A program made the translations under genes and the position numbers. From an uncultured Clostridia bacterium (lineage in GTDB: Bacteria; Bacillota; Clostridia; Christensenellales; Aristaeellaceae), in the NCBI GenBank assembly GCA_934615145.1, contig CAKTTM010000001.1:1-23918 (forward strand): DNA of 23,918 nucleotides, in the 5' to 3' direction. The notes beneath the pieces are model-generated. The model was not told the origin of the DNA, did no database searches, and was given only the letters and a program-made list of their open reading frames with translations. Shown here piece by piece: positions 1 through 6,846 of the stretch; within the stretch, counting starts at the first letter, position 1; every line of letters begins with the position of its first letter.

Positions 1-1434
1 ATACTGGCCCGCGCCGGGCGCGATGCCAATGCCGACGCCTACTGGACACTGGGCACGGAGTTGCTGGATCAGGGCTATATCGCCCGCTCTGTCGCTGCCT
101 ATGAGAAGGCGCTGACGCTGGAGCCTGAGCACCCGGAGCTGGTGCCCAAGCTGATGCTGCTGGGCGAGGCCTATGAGGCGGCGGGCGATATTGGCAAGGC
201 GGAGGCCGTCTACACCCGCATCTACGATGACCTGGCGCCCACCGATCCCATCGGCTACCGCAACGCGATCCGCCTGCTGATGCAGGACGAGGAGAAGATA
301 CTGCGCGCCACCAACCTGATGCGCGAGGCCTATGAGAAGACCGAGGACGAGAGCTTTTTCAAGCAGCGGGCCGCCCTGGTGCCGCTGCCGCCCACGGCCA
401 GCGAATCCTCAGGCCGGCACCTCAAGTCACTGACGGTGTCCTTTCAATCCCCCCAGGGCTATGACATCAAGTACACCACCGATCCCAAGGCGCTGCTGGA
501 GGATTTTCAGGACTATACCGGGCCCATCACCATCGGCGAGGGCACGCACGATTTCCGCGCGGTTTGCCTGTCGCAGGATCTGTACTCCGACGAGATGTCG
601 GTGCGCTATATTATCGCCCTGCCCATGCCGCCGGCGCCCAAGTCAAACCTGCAGCCGGGCAGCTACAAGGCGGGGCGCACGGTGCGCCTGCGCGACATGG
701 AGGAGGACAAGAGCGATCCCCTCAAAAAGAACACCATCTACTTCACCCTGGATGGCAGACCTGCCACCATCGACTCGCCGCGCTATACGCCGGGGGAAGA
801 CATCAAGCTGCCCAGCGGCAAGCCCACCCTGCGCGCGGTGGCCGTCAATGGCTATGGCAAGGTGTCAAACGAGCTCAACATCATCTACTATATATCGGGC
901 ACGCCTAAAAAGTACTTCAACGCCAGCGACGAGTTTGGCGGCTTCAGCCTGGTCAAGACCAGCTACGAGGACTTCATCAAGCTCTACGGCGAGCCGCAGG
1001 ACAGCCAGCCCATCCAGGACAGCGCGGTGTCGGGCAGCTGCATCAGCGCCCGCTGGGCCTGGGGCGAGGCGCGCTTTGTGACGCTGGATACCGGGCAGAT
1101 GCTCTACTACATCGATACCACCGATACCCGCATGACAGGCCCGCGCGGCAGCAAGGTGGGCATGGACCTGGAGGGCGTGATCGACAAGTTCCGCGACATG
1201 CTGCAGCCGCCCAACGACAAGGGCGACCGCGGGTTGTACTATGACATGACGGCGGGCTACGGCGGCTACATGGTGCAGTCAGACGACCCCACCACCGGCA
1301 CGCTGAGCTATGTGACCACCGTCTATCAGGAGACGGCCACCACCACCCGGATGCTGGACTACCAGATCGTCGACGGCGCCGTGACCCGCATCACGCTCAA
1401 ATACTACGACCACAAGATCTCGAACGTGCAGTAG
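1..1434 (+). CDS. TPR protein with chitobiase C-terminal-like domains (5' end missing)
   Basis: The reading frame is open from the first base, so the start lies upstream; 477 residues and a TAG stop are visible. Roughly residues 10-110 read as tetratricopeptide-like helices (for example YWTLGTELLDQG and AYEKALTLEPEHPEL), normally a protein-protein interaction scaffold. Two beta-rich segments follow (about 140-205 and 220-300) with the pattern of chitobiase/beta-hexosaminidase C-terminal domains (IKYTTDP, IYFTLDGRPA, LRAVAVNGYGKVSNE). The last 165 residues contain FIKLYGEP and GMDLEGVIDKFRDML, which recall small SmpA/BamE-like repeats, but this is weak. No catalytic motif is visible. Such proteins in Clostridia often carry an N-terminal zinc ribbon and membrane anchor, which would be outside the window. 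Its 3' end converges on the ABC-F gene with 9 bp between stops. Cellular role unknown. Confidence 0.8.
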   Translation: MLARAGRDANADAYWTLGTELLDQGYIARSVAAYEKALTLEPEHPELVPKLMLLGEAYEAAGDIGKAEAVYTRIYDDLAPTDPIGYRNAIRLLMQDEEKILRATNLMREAYEKTEDESFFKQRAALVPLPPTASESSGRHLKSLTVSFQSPQGYDIKYTTDPKALLEDFQDYTGPITIGEGTHDFRAVCLSQDLYSDEMSVRYIIALPMPPAPKSNLQPGSYKAGRTVRLRDMEEDKSDPLKKNTIYFTLDGRPATIDSPRYTPGEDIKLPSGKPTLRAVAVNGYGKVSNELNIIYYISGTPKKYFNASDEFGGFSLVKTSYEDFIKLYGEPQDSQPIQDSAVSGSCISARWAWGEARFVTLDTGQMLYYIDTTDTRMTGPRGSKVGMDLEGVIDKFRDMLQPPNDKGDRGLYYDMTAGYGGYMVQSDDPTTGTLSYVTTVYQETATTTRMLDYQIVDGAVTRITLKYYDHKISNVQ

Positions 1435-1443
1435 GCGGACCGC

Positions 1444-3015
1444 TTAGAGCGTGAGTATCCTGGTCGCCACCTTGTCCACAAAGCGGCGGTCATGCTCCAC
1501 AAAGACCAGGGTGGCCGTGGTCTGGGCCAGCATGGATTCGATCTGTTCGCGGCTCTCCACATCGATATAGTTCAGCGGCTCGTCCCAGAGGTAGAGGTGC
1601 GCGGGCCGCGCCATGGAAGCTGCCAGCAGCAGCTTCTTTTTTTGCCCCTGTGAGTAATCGCGCATGTCGCGTTCAAAGGCCTCACGGGGGAAGTCGAACT
1701 TGCGCAGCAGCATCAGAAAGTGATCGGTGGGCAGCTGCAGGCGCTGCGCCAGCTCAAAGGGCGTGCCGCTGAGCTGCCCTGCCTCCTGAGGGAGGCTGGA
1801 GATGATCAGGTCCCGCGGCCCGCCGCGGCGGCCGCTGCGCGGGCTCAGTTCGCCCAGCATTAATTTTAGCAGCGTGGACTTGCCGCTGCCGTTGCCGCCG
1901 CTGATGGCCAGGCGCTCGCCCTGCTCCAGGCTCAGGCTCAGATCACTTATGATGTCCACTTCGTCATAGCCAAAGCAGATCTCGCTTAGGCTCATCAGCT
2001 GGCGTGCCGGGTGGCGCAGGGGCTGCAGGTTGATGGGGGAGGTGTACTCCAGCTCCTTGAGCAGGCCTTCCTTCTCCTCGATCTGGCGGTCGATGCGGGC
2101 CTGTATGGCCAGGCTGCGCTTCATCATCTTGGCCGATTTGGCGCCCACATAGCCGCGGTCAGCGACCCCTTGGCCGATCTTGCTGGCCTCCACCTTGTCG
2201 CTCCAGCCTGCTTTCTGGCGGCTGGATTCCTTCAATCGGTTGATGTCGCCCGTCAGCCTGGCGTGCTGGGCGCGCTCAAAGTCGTCCTGCTGCTGCTTGT
2301 TGTGCCGGTAGCTGCTGTAGTCGCCCTGGGTGATGACCACGCTGTTCTTTTGCAGGGCCATGATGTGATCCACGCTGCGGTCCAGGAAGGCGCGGTCATG
2401 GGAGACCAGCAGGAAGCCCTGCTTGCCGGCAAGATACTCGCCCACCAGGGCGCGCCCTGCCATGTCCAGGTGGTTGGTGGGCTCGTCGATCACCAGGAAG
2501 CGGTGCTTGCGCAAAAACAGCGCCGCCAGCAGCAGGCGGGTGCGCTCGCCGGGGCTGAAGCTCATAAAAGGCCGCGTTAAGGCCGCAGGCTCGATGCCCA
2601 GCTTATTGACCTCGCGCTCGATCAGGGCATTGATCTGGTAGCCGTCGGCGGCGCTATAGGCCTGCTCAATGTCGCCCCATTTGAACAGGCTGTGTTCATC
2701 CCCCTTTTGCAGCAGGCGGGCCATCTGCTGCTCCCAGGCGTCAAAGGGTGCCACAGCGTCCCGCAGCACGCTCAGCGCCGGCTGATCACCCTCTACAGGG
2801 AAGGGAAAGTAGTCAAACTGCAGCGGGGTCAGTATCTGGCCCCTGCCCTGCAGCTGGCCGCAGAGCAGTTTGAGCAGCGTGGTCTTGCCCCGGCCATTGC
2901 GGCCCACCAGGCCCAGCCGCCAGCTGCTGTCCAAAGTAAAGCTGACATCCGAAAACACCGGGGCGTAGCTGCCCGGGTAGGTAAAGCTCAAACGATCGAT
3001 TTGTATGGCAGACAT
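1444..3015 (-). CDS. ABC-F ATPase, Lsa/Vga-like (ribosome-protection type)
   Basis: A 523-residue protein with two ABC ATPase domains and no membrane segment, as in the ABC-F family that acts on the ribosome. Domain 1 has Walker A GRNGRGKT (38-45), signature FSPGE (153-157), Walker B FLVIDEPTNHLD (173-184) and a switch SHD. Domain 2 has Walker A GGNGSGKS (373-380), signature YSQGQ (454-458), Walker B LYLWDEPLNYID (474-485) and EHD. The linker (about 232-325) is basic and includes DRGYVGAKSAKMMKRS. This segment and WDEPLNYID are typical of the Lsa/Vga branch, whose studied members displace lincosamide, streptogramin A and pleuromutilin drugs from the peptidyl-transferase centre. That activity is inferred from family, not shown. 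ATG start at 3015. The leader carries a uORF and an attenuator (listed separately), which supports drug- or stress-responsive control. It could instead have a general translation role. Confidence 0.9.
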   Translation of the reverse strand: MSAIQIDRLSFTYPGSYAPVFSDVSFTLDSSWRLGLVGRNGRGKTTLLKLLCGQLQGRGQILTPLQFDYFPFPVEGDQPALSVLRDAVAPFDAWEQQMARLLQKGDEHSLFKWGDIEQAYSAADGYQINALIEREVNKLGIEPAALTRPFMSFSPGERTRLLLAALFLRKHRFLVIDEPTNHLDMAGRALVGEYLAGKQGFLLVSHDRAFLDRSVDHIMALQKNSVVITQGDYSSYRHNKQQQDDFERAQHARLTGDINRLKESSRQKAGWSDKVEASKIGQGVADRGYVGAKSAKMMKRSLAIQARIDRQIEEKEGLLKELEYTSPINLQPLRHPARQLMSLSEICFGYDEVDIISDLSLSLEQGERLAISGGNGSGKSTLLKLMLGELSPRSGRRGGPRDLIISSLPQEAGQLSGTPFELAQRLQLPTDHFLMLLRKFDFPREAFERDMRDYSQGQKKKLLLAASMARPAHLYLWDEPLNYIDVESREQIESMLAQTTATLVFVEHDRRFVDKVATRILTL

Positions 3016-3052
3016 AAAATGAGGCCTCTTGTGTCACACGGCCTGCTCACCT

Positions 3053-3086
3053 AAAAGGGAGCCGCAGACGCAACTGCGGCTCCCTT
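3053..3086 (-). terminator. Leader terminator (attenuator) of the ABC-F gene
   Basis: Read on the minus strand, a perfect 13-bp stem AAGGGAGCCGCAG / CTGCGGCTCCCTT (3074-3086 with 3055-3067) closes a 6-nt loop TTGCGT and runs into TTTT. It lies 38 nt before the ABC-F start codon, inside the predicted transcript, so it would stop transcription before the gene. The 5' arm is also complementary to GCTCCC at 3094-3099, giving an alternative hairpin. It is not flanked by a T-run on the plus strand, so it is not a plus-strand terminator. Confidence 0.75.
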
Positions 3087-3099
3087 ATATCGGGGGAGC
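3079..3099 (-). promoter_or_regulatory. Candidate antiterminator hairpin of the ABC-F leader
   Basis: On the minus strand GCTCCC (3094-3099) pairs perfectly with GGGAGC (3079-3084) across a 9-nt loop. GGGAGC is part of the 5' arm of the terminator just downstream, so the two hairpins exclude each other. A further 8-nt complement exists between GACGCAAC (3138-3145, overlapping the uORF stop) and GTTGCGTC in the terminator loop (3067-3074). The pairings are seen in the sequence; their use is inferred. Confidence 0.55.
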
Positions 3100-3118
3100 A
3101 TCAATAACGGCCTGAAGC

Positions 3119-3135
3119 GGCGGGAAAGCCCCGCC
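3119..3135 (-). promoter_or_regulatory. Middle leader hairpin of the ABC-F gene
   Basis: GGCGGG and CCCGCC form a 6-bp GC stem with a 5-nt loop (GCTTT on the minus strand) between the uORF and the antiterminator. No U-run follows. It may act as a spacer or pause element in the attenuator. Its GGGGC could also pair with GCTCC of the antiterminator, allowing one G-U pair. Confidence 0.4.
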
Positions 3136-3143
3136 CGGTTGCG

Positions 3144-3164
3144 TCACAGATGCTTGATGTACAC
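3144..3164 (-). CDS. Leader peptide (uORF) of the ABC-F gene, MYIKHL
   Basis: A six-codon ORF starts with GTG at 3164 and ends with TGA at 3144-3146. A good Shine-Dalgarno, GAGGTGG (3171-3177), sits 6 nt upstream of the GTG. It lies about 23 nt after the expected transcription start and is followed by alternative hairpins and a terminator, the arrangement of ribosome-sensing attenuators on antibiotic-response genes. The frame is open further upstream to a GTG at 3179, but that start would be almost leaderless and lacks a binding site. The stop codon overlaps GACGCAAC, which is complementary to the terminator loop. Function inferred. Confidence 0.5.
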   Translation of the reverse strand: MYIKHL

Positions 3165-3193
3165 GCGCTGCCACCTCACTAATTGATGCGTCT

Positions 3194-3222
3194 ATTCTAC
3201 ACCAACTGCGCCTTGCCCGCAA
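3194..3222 (-). promoter_or_regulatory. Predicted promoter of the ABC-F gene
   Basis: On the minus strand TTGCGG (3217-3222) and TAGAAT (3194-3199) are separated by 17 bp. The -10 matches 5 of 6 consensus bases, the -35 matches 3. Transcription would begin near 3187, giving a leader of about 170 nt. The -35 overlaps that of the divergent purB promoter. Confidence 0.5.
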
Positions 3223-3241
3223 GCGGTGGCTGTGTTAGGAT
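3213..3241 (+). promoter_or_regulatory. Predicted promoter of purB
   Basis: TTGCCC (3213-3218) and TAGGAT (3236-3241) are 17 bp apart, each matching 4 of 6 consensus bases. The start point would be near 3248, about 22 nt before the purB ATG. The -35 lies in the perfect inverted repeat CTTGC-CC-GCAAG (3212-3223) shared with the opposite promoter. Confidence 0.45.
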
Positions 3242-3257
3242 TTATGCATCACCATGT

Positions 3258-3263
3258 GGGAGG
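3258..3263 (+). promoter_or_regulatory. purB ribosome binding site
   Basis: GGGAGG sits 6 nt before the ATG at 3270. It decides that start over in-frame ATGs from 3183 on, which lack a binding site and would lie upstream of the predicted transcription start. Confidence 0.7.
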
Positions 3264-3269
3264 CTTGTC

Positions 3270-4700
3270 ATGTCAGAGTATAGGAGCTATGTGTCCCCCT
3301 TTTCCCAGCGCTACGCCAGCCAGGCAATGCAGGGCATCCTGTCAGAGCAGCACCGGATCGGCCTGTGGCTGTGGCTGTGGCTGTGGCTGGCGCAAGCTGA
3401 GCACGAGCTGGGCCTGCCCATCGGCCAGGCGCAGATCGACGACATGGCGGCCCACCTGGACGACATCGACTTTGAGCTGGCCGCCCGCTATGAGAAGCAG
3501 CTGCGCCACGACGTGATGGCCCATGTGCATACATTCGGTGACGCGGCGCCACAGGCGCGGCCCATCATCCACCTGGGCGCCACCAGCTGCTATGTGGGCG
3601 ATAACGCCGACATCATCATCATGCGCGAGGCCTTCCAGCTACTGCAGGCGCGGCTGGTAGAGGTGGCCAGGGCGCTGGCCGCCTTTGCCTGGGAGCACAG
3701 GGCGCTGCCCTGCTTGGGCTACACCCACTTTCAGCCGGCGCAGCCGGTGACGGTGGGCAAGCGCGCGGCGCTGTGGCTGCAGGATGTGCTTGATGACCTG
3801 GAGGCAGTGACCGCCTTTCTGAAGCACTTGCGGCCCCTGGGTTCCAAGGGCACCACGGGCACGCAGGCCAGCTTTTTAGAGCTCTTTGAGGGCGATCACG
3901 ACAAGGTGCGGGCGCTGGACCTGCTGGTCTGCCAGAAGATGGGCTTTGACAGGCCCGTGGCGGTGTCGGGCCAGACCTATTCGCGAAAGACCGATGCCCA
4001 GGCGCTGCAGCTGCTGGCCCAGATCGGCATCAGCGCGCACAAGTTTTCCAATGATATCCGCCTGCTGGCGCACTTGAAGGAAATAGAGGAGCCCTTTGAG
4101 GCGCATCAGATCGGCTCCTCGGCCATGGCCTACAAGCGCAACCCCATGCGCAGCGAGCGCATGGCGGCGCTCAGCCGCCTGCTGATCGCCAACCAGCAAA
4201 ACGCCGTCATGACCGCGGCCGAGCAGTGGCTGGAGCGCACGCTGGACGACAGCGCCAACCGCCGCATCGCGGTGGCCGAGGGCTTCCTGGCAGCCGATGG
4301 GCTGCTGACGCTGTATCACAATGTGGCTTCCGGCTTGTTGGTCTATCCGCAGATGATGGCGCGGCACCTGAATGAAGAGCTGCCCTTTATGGCCACCGAA
4401 AACATCCTCATGGACGCTGTGTCTGCCGGCGGCGACCGGCAGGACCTGCACGAGCGCATCCGTGTGCACGCGCATGCCGCCGCCCACCAGGTCAAGCAGG
4501 CGGGGCAGCCCAATGATCTGCTTGAGCGCATATCGGCCGATCCGGCCTTTGGTCTGGACGCTGAGGCGCTAAACCTTAAAGCCGAGGCCTTCACCGGGCG
4601 GGCCGCCCAGCAGGTGGAGGAGTATTTGAACGGCGAGGCGGGGGAGATCCTCAGCCGCTATGAAGGGCTGAGCGCCGCCGAGGAGGCCATCAGGGTCTAA
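3270..4700 (+). CDS. purB: Adenylosuccinate lyase
   Basis: A 476-residue cytosolic lyase that splits SAICAR and adenylosuccinate, releasing fumarate, in purine synthesis. It resembles the long, animal-type PurB clade: SQRYAS near the N-terminus, LRHDVMAHVHTFG, IHLGATSCYVGDN, KGTTGTQASFL, TYSRK, the fumarate-lyase signature GSSAMAYKRNPMRSER, WLERTLDDSANRR and LPFMATENILM. The signature has Ala where the common form is Pro (SSAMPYKRNP), apparently a tolerated variant. I use the ATG at 3270 because GGGAGG lies 6 nt upstream. Near residues 32-40 the protein reads LWLWLWLWL, encoded by four perfect CTGTGG repeats (3363-3386). By comparison with the animal enzyme, recalled as RTWRQLWLWLAEAE, this looks like a replaced segment plus one extra two-residue unit. 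No other purine genes are nearby, so purB stands alone here, divergent from the ABC-F gene. Confidence 0.97.
   Translation: MSEYRSYVSPFSQRYASQAMQGILSEQHRIGLWLWLWLWLAQAEHELGLPIGQAQIDDMAAHLDDIDFELAARYEKQLRHDVMAHVHTFGDAAPQARPIIHLGATSCYVGDNADIIIMREAFQLLQARLVEVARALAAFAWEHRALPCLGYTHFQPAQPVTVGKRAALWLQDVLDDLEAVTAFLKHLRPLGSKGTTGTQASFLELFEGDHDKVRALDLLVCQKMGFDRPVAVSGQTYSRKTDAQALQLLAQIGISAHKFSNDIRLLAHLKEIEEPFEAHQIGSSAMAYKRNPMRSERMAALSRLLIANQQNAVMTAAEQWLERTLDDSANRRIAVAEGFLAADGLLTLYHNVASGLLVYPQMMARHLNEELPFMATENILMDAVSAGGDRQDLHERIRVHAHAAAHQVKQAGQPNDLLERISADPAFGLDAEALNLKAEAFTGRAAQQVEEYLNGEAGEILSRYEGLSAAEEAIRV
3363..3386 (+). repeat. Hexanucleotide tandem repeat CTGTGG x4 in purB
   Basis: Four perfect tandem copies of CTGTGG followed by a partial CTGG. 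The unit is six bases, so gain or loss of a copy keeps the frame and adds or removes Leu-Trp. Confidence 0.9.
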
Positions 4701-4768
4701 ATATTTGCCGCCGATTTTACCGGCCTTTCACCTGATATTCGTCCGGTCTGACTACACTTCATATGACT

Positions 4769-4792
4769 GCCGCCCCCATCCAAAGGGGCGGC
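4769..4792 (+). promoter_or_regulatory. Hairpin in the 5' region of the secreted phosphoesterase gene
   Basis: GCCGCCCC (4769-4776) and GGGGCGGC (4785-4792) form a perfect 8-bp GC stem with an 8-nt loop, ending just before the ribosome binding site GGAAAGGAAGA and the ATG at 4815. No T-run follows, so it is not a standard terminator. It may protect or tune the mRNA start. I see no convincing promoter in 4701-4814, although the terminator at the far end suggests a transcription unit. Confidence 0.4.
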
Positions 4793-4814
4793 GACATGTG
4801 GAAAGGAAGACCGT

Positions 4815-6764
4815 ATGAAGAGCCTGAAGAAGTATCTCTGGATCGCCCTGGCGCTGTGCCTGTTGCTGGCCGCGCTGCCCACCCTGGCCCAGGAGGGCCG
4901 CCTGGAACTGCTGCCCCGCAATGCCCAGTGGTATTACCTGGACGACGGGCAGGATCTGGGCGCCGACTGGTACAAGGCCCCCGACTACAGCGCCTGGAAG
5001 CAGGGCGCGGGCCCCCTTGGCTTTGGCGATGATGTCTCCGAGACCGATCCCAGCGTTGCGCTGGGCACCAAGGTCAGCTACGGCGACAACGAGAACGACA
5101 AGCACATGACCACCTATCTGGTCACCAGCGTGAACATCCCCTCGCTGGCCGATCTGGCCGCCTTTGCAGGGGCCGAGGTCTATGTGCATGTGGATGACGG
5201 CGCCGTTGTCTACCTCAACGGCGCTGAGCTTTTCCGCCGCGGCATCGACGAGGGCGTGCAGGTGGGCTACAGCACTGGTGCCAAGTTTAAGCCCAAGGAA
5301 GAGACTTTCGTCATCGGCTTTGACAGCATCGCGGGCCTGGTCAAGGAGGGGGAGAACCTGATCCTGGCCGAGGTGCACCAGGATGACGGCGGCAGCAGCG
5401 ACCTGTGGTTTGAGCTGGGCATCGTGGCCGTCAGCCAGGAGGCCCTGCAGGCGGCTGAGGCCAGCGACGTCGAGTACACCAAGACCGCGCTGCCCAACCC
5501 CGAGGTCAAGGCGGACGCCGTCACCCGGCTGACCATGAGCTACAACGGCGACCCCGCCACCCAGATGGGCTTTACCTGGTATACCAACCAGGGCTCGGTG
5601 GGCACCGACCTGGACATCGTGCCCTATGCTGATAATGTGGATTTCGCCCAGGCTACCCGCTATACCGGTCGCTTTAGTCGCAGCAGCTCGGCCCCTGAGT
5701 ACCTGGTGCACAAGGCGACCGCCAATGGCCTGACCCCCGGTCAGAAGTACGCCTTCCGCGCCGGTGACGCCAAGCTCGACCTGTGGAGCGCCACTGGCTC
5801 CTTCACCACCGATAATGCCGATGACAGCTTCGTCTTCCTCAATGTGGCCGATGCCCAGGCCAAGGATGAGAGCGAGGCCAAGCTCTCCGCCGATACCTTT
5901 GCCATCGCCTATGCCACGGTGCCAGACAGCGAGTTCATGGTCATCAATGGCGACGTGGTGGACACGGGCCTGAAGGAAGAGCAGTGGGGCTGGGTCTTTG
6001 GCGCGGCGCAGGATACGCTGGGCCGCCTGCCCTTTATCGCCGTCTCTGGCAATCATGATGAGGACAAGCAGAGCTTTGCCGAGCACTTCAACCTGGAGGC
6101 GCCGCAGGGCTCCTTGACCGATAGCGGTGTCTACTACTCCTTTGACTATGGCCCGGCGCACTTCATCATGCTGAACACCAATGAGGATTCGCCCGAGTAC
6201 GCCAACTTCACCCCCGCGCAGATCGCCGTCATGCACAAGGGCCCTTACACCACCTCCAACCATGCCACCGATGGCGACATCATGGACGCCAATGGCGTGC
6301 GCAGCCTGGTCGCGCCCATCTTTGCCGACCTGGGAATCGACCTGGTGCTGCAGGGCCACGACCACATCTACGCCCTGTCCAAGCCCATACAGGCCGACGG
6401 CCAGGCGCAGGAGCCTGAGACCCAGACCATCAGCTACAAGGGCCAGGACATCGCCTACATGGTCAACCCCCAGGGCGTTGTCTACATGATCCCCAACACC
6501 GCCGGGCCCAAGGTCTACTACAAGAACAAGACCATCCTGGACAGCGACCCTGGCTACTATGACAAGTTTGTCAGCGCCCAGGAGCACCCGGCAGCCCAGT
6601 ACGCCACCGAGGCGGACGCCGGCCGCCCGCCGCGCAGCATCATCCAGAACTTTGTGGGCATTGAGGTCAGCAAGGACAGCATCTCCGCCATCGTCTACGA
6701 AATCGACCGCAACAAGGGCGACACGCCCTACATCCTGGATACCTTCGGCCTGCTAAAGAAGTAA
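4815..6764 (+). CDS. Secreted calcineurin-like metallophosphoesterase with purple-acid-phosphatase-type N-domain
   Basis: A 649-residue exported protein. Residues 1-25 are a signal peptide (MKSLKK, a hydrophobic core, then LPTLA). Residues about 28-207 form a beta-rich segment (WYYLDDG, APLGFG-like GPLGFG, VYVHVDDGAVVYLNG, ENLILAEVHQ), likely a jelly-roll domain. Residues about 220-333 resemble the fibronectin-like N-domain of purple acid phosphatases (TRLTMSYNGDP, MGFTWYT, GLTPGQKYAFRAG). The catalytic domain follows: D346-A-Q348, NGDVVD (378-383), GNHDED (412-417), MHKGPY with H474, and GHDHIYA (514-520), the usual two-metal ligand set. It has no LPXTG or C-terminal anchor, so it is probably released or loosely bound. 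The substrate is not predictable; phosphomonoesters or nucleotides are usual. ATG with a purine-rich site (GGAAAGGAAGA) upstream. It appears monocistronic, ended by the terminator at 6778. Confidence 0.92.
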   Translation: MKSLKKYLWIALALCLLLAALPTLAQEGRLELLPRNAQWYYLDDGQDLGADWYKAPDYSAWKQGAGPLGFGDDVSETDPSVALGTKVSYGDNENDKHMTTYLVTSVNIPSLADLAAFAGAEVYVHVDDGAVVYLNGAELFRRGIDEGVQVGYSTGAKFKPKEETFVIGFDSIAGLVKEGENLILAEVHQDDGGSSDLWFELGIVAVSQEALQAAEASDVEYTKTALPNPEVKADAVTRLTMSYNGDPATQMGFTWYTNQGSVGTDLDIVPYADNVDFAQATRYTGRFSRSSSAPEYLVHKATANGLTPGQKYAFRAGDAKLDLWSATGSFTTDNADDSFVFLNVADAQAKDESEAKLSADTFAIAYATVPDSEFMVINGDVVDTGLKEEQWGWVFGAAQDTLGRLPFIAVSGNHDEDKQSFAEHFNLEAPQGSLTDSGVYYSFDYGPAHFIMLNTNEDSPEYANFTPAQIAVMHKGPYTTSNHATDGDIMDANGVRSLVAPIFADLGIDLVLQGHDHIYALSKPIQADGQAQEPETQTISYKGQDIAYMVNPQGVVYMIPNTAGPKVYYKNKTILDSDPGYYDKFVSAQEHPAAQYATEADAGRPPRSIIQNFVGIEVSKDSISAIVYEIDRNKGDTPYILDTFGLLKK

Positions 6765-6777
6765 GCTTTAGTCCCCG

Positions 6778-6809
6778 GCCCTTCTCCCCTTGAGGGGAGG
6801 AGGGCTTTT
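6778..6809 (+). terminator. Rho-independent terminator of the secreted phosphoesterase gene
   Basis: GCCCTTCTCCCC (6778-6789) pairs with GGGGAGGAGGGC (6794-6805) over 12 bp with one U-G pair. The loop is TTGA, followed by TTTT. It begins 13 nt after the stop codon. Confidence 0.85.
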
Positions 6810-6817
6810 GCGTGCCC

Positions 6818-6846
6818 TCGACAGCCCCTTTCAAATCCGATATACT
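6818..6846 (+). promoter_or_regulatory. Predicted promoter of the phosphoesterase/BMP-fusion pair
   Basis: TCGACA (6818-6823) and TATACT (6841-6846) are 17 bp apart; each matches 5 of 6 consensus bases. Start point near 6853, leaving a leader of about 25 nt before the TTG start at 6878. Confidence 0.65.

Noticed and set aside
3183..3269. Upstream in-frame starts for purB
   Set aside because: They lie upstream of the predicted transcription start and lack a ribosome binding site, while the ATG at 3270 has GGGAGG 6 nt before it and gives a normal N-terminus.
4769..4792. Hairpin considered as the purB terminator
   Set aside because: No T-run follows on either strand, and it sits directly before the next gene's ribosome binding site.
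4752..6587. A 611-codon open frame on the minus strand opposite the secreted phosphoesterase gene
   Set aside because: It is rich in Gly, Val, Leu, Ala and His with no recognisable motif, as expected from the complement of a GC-rich gene. The plus-strand protein has a full set of catalytic motifs.
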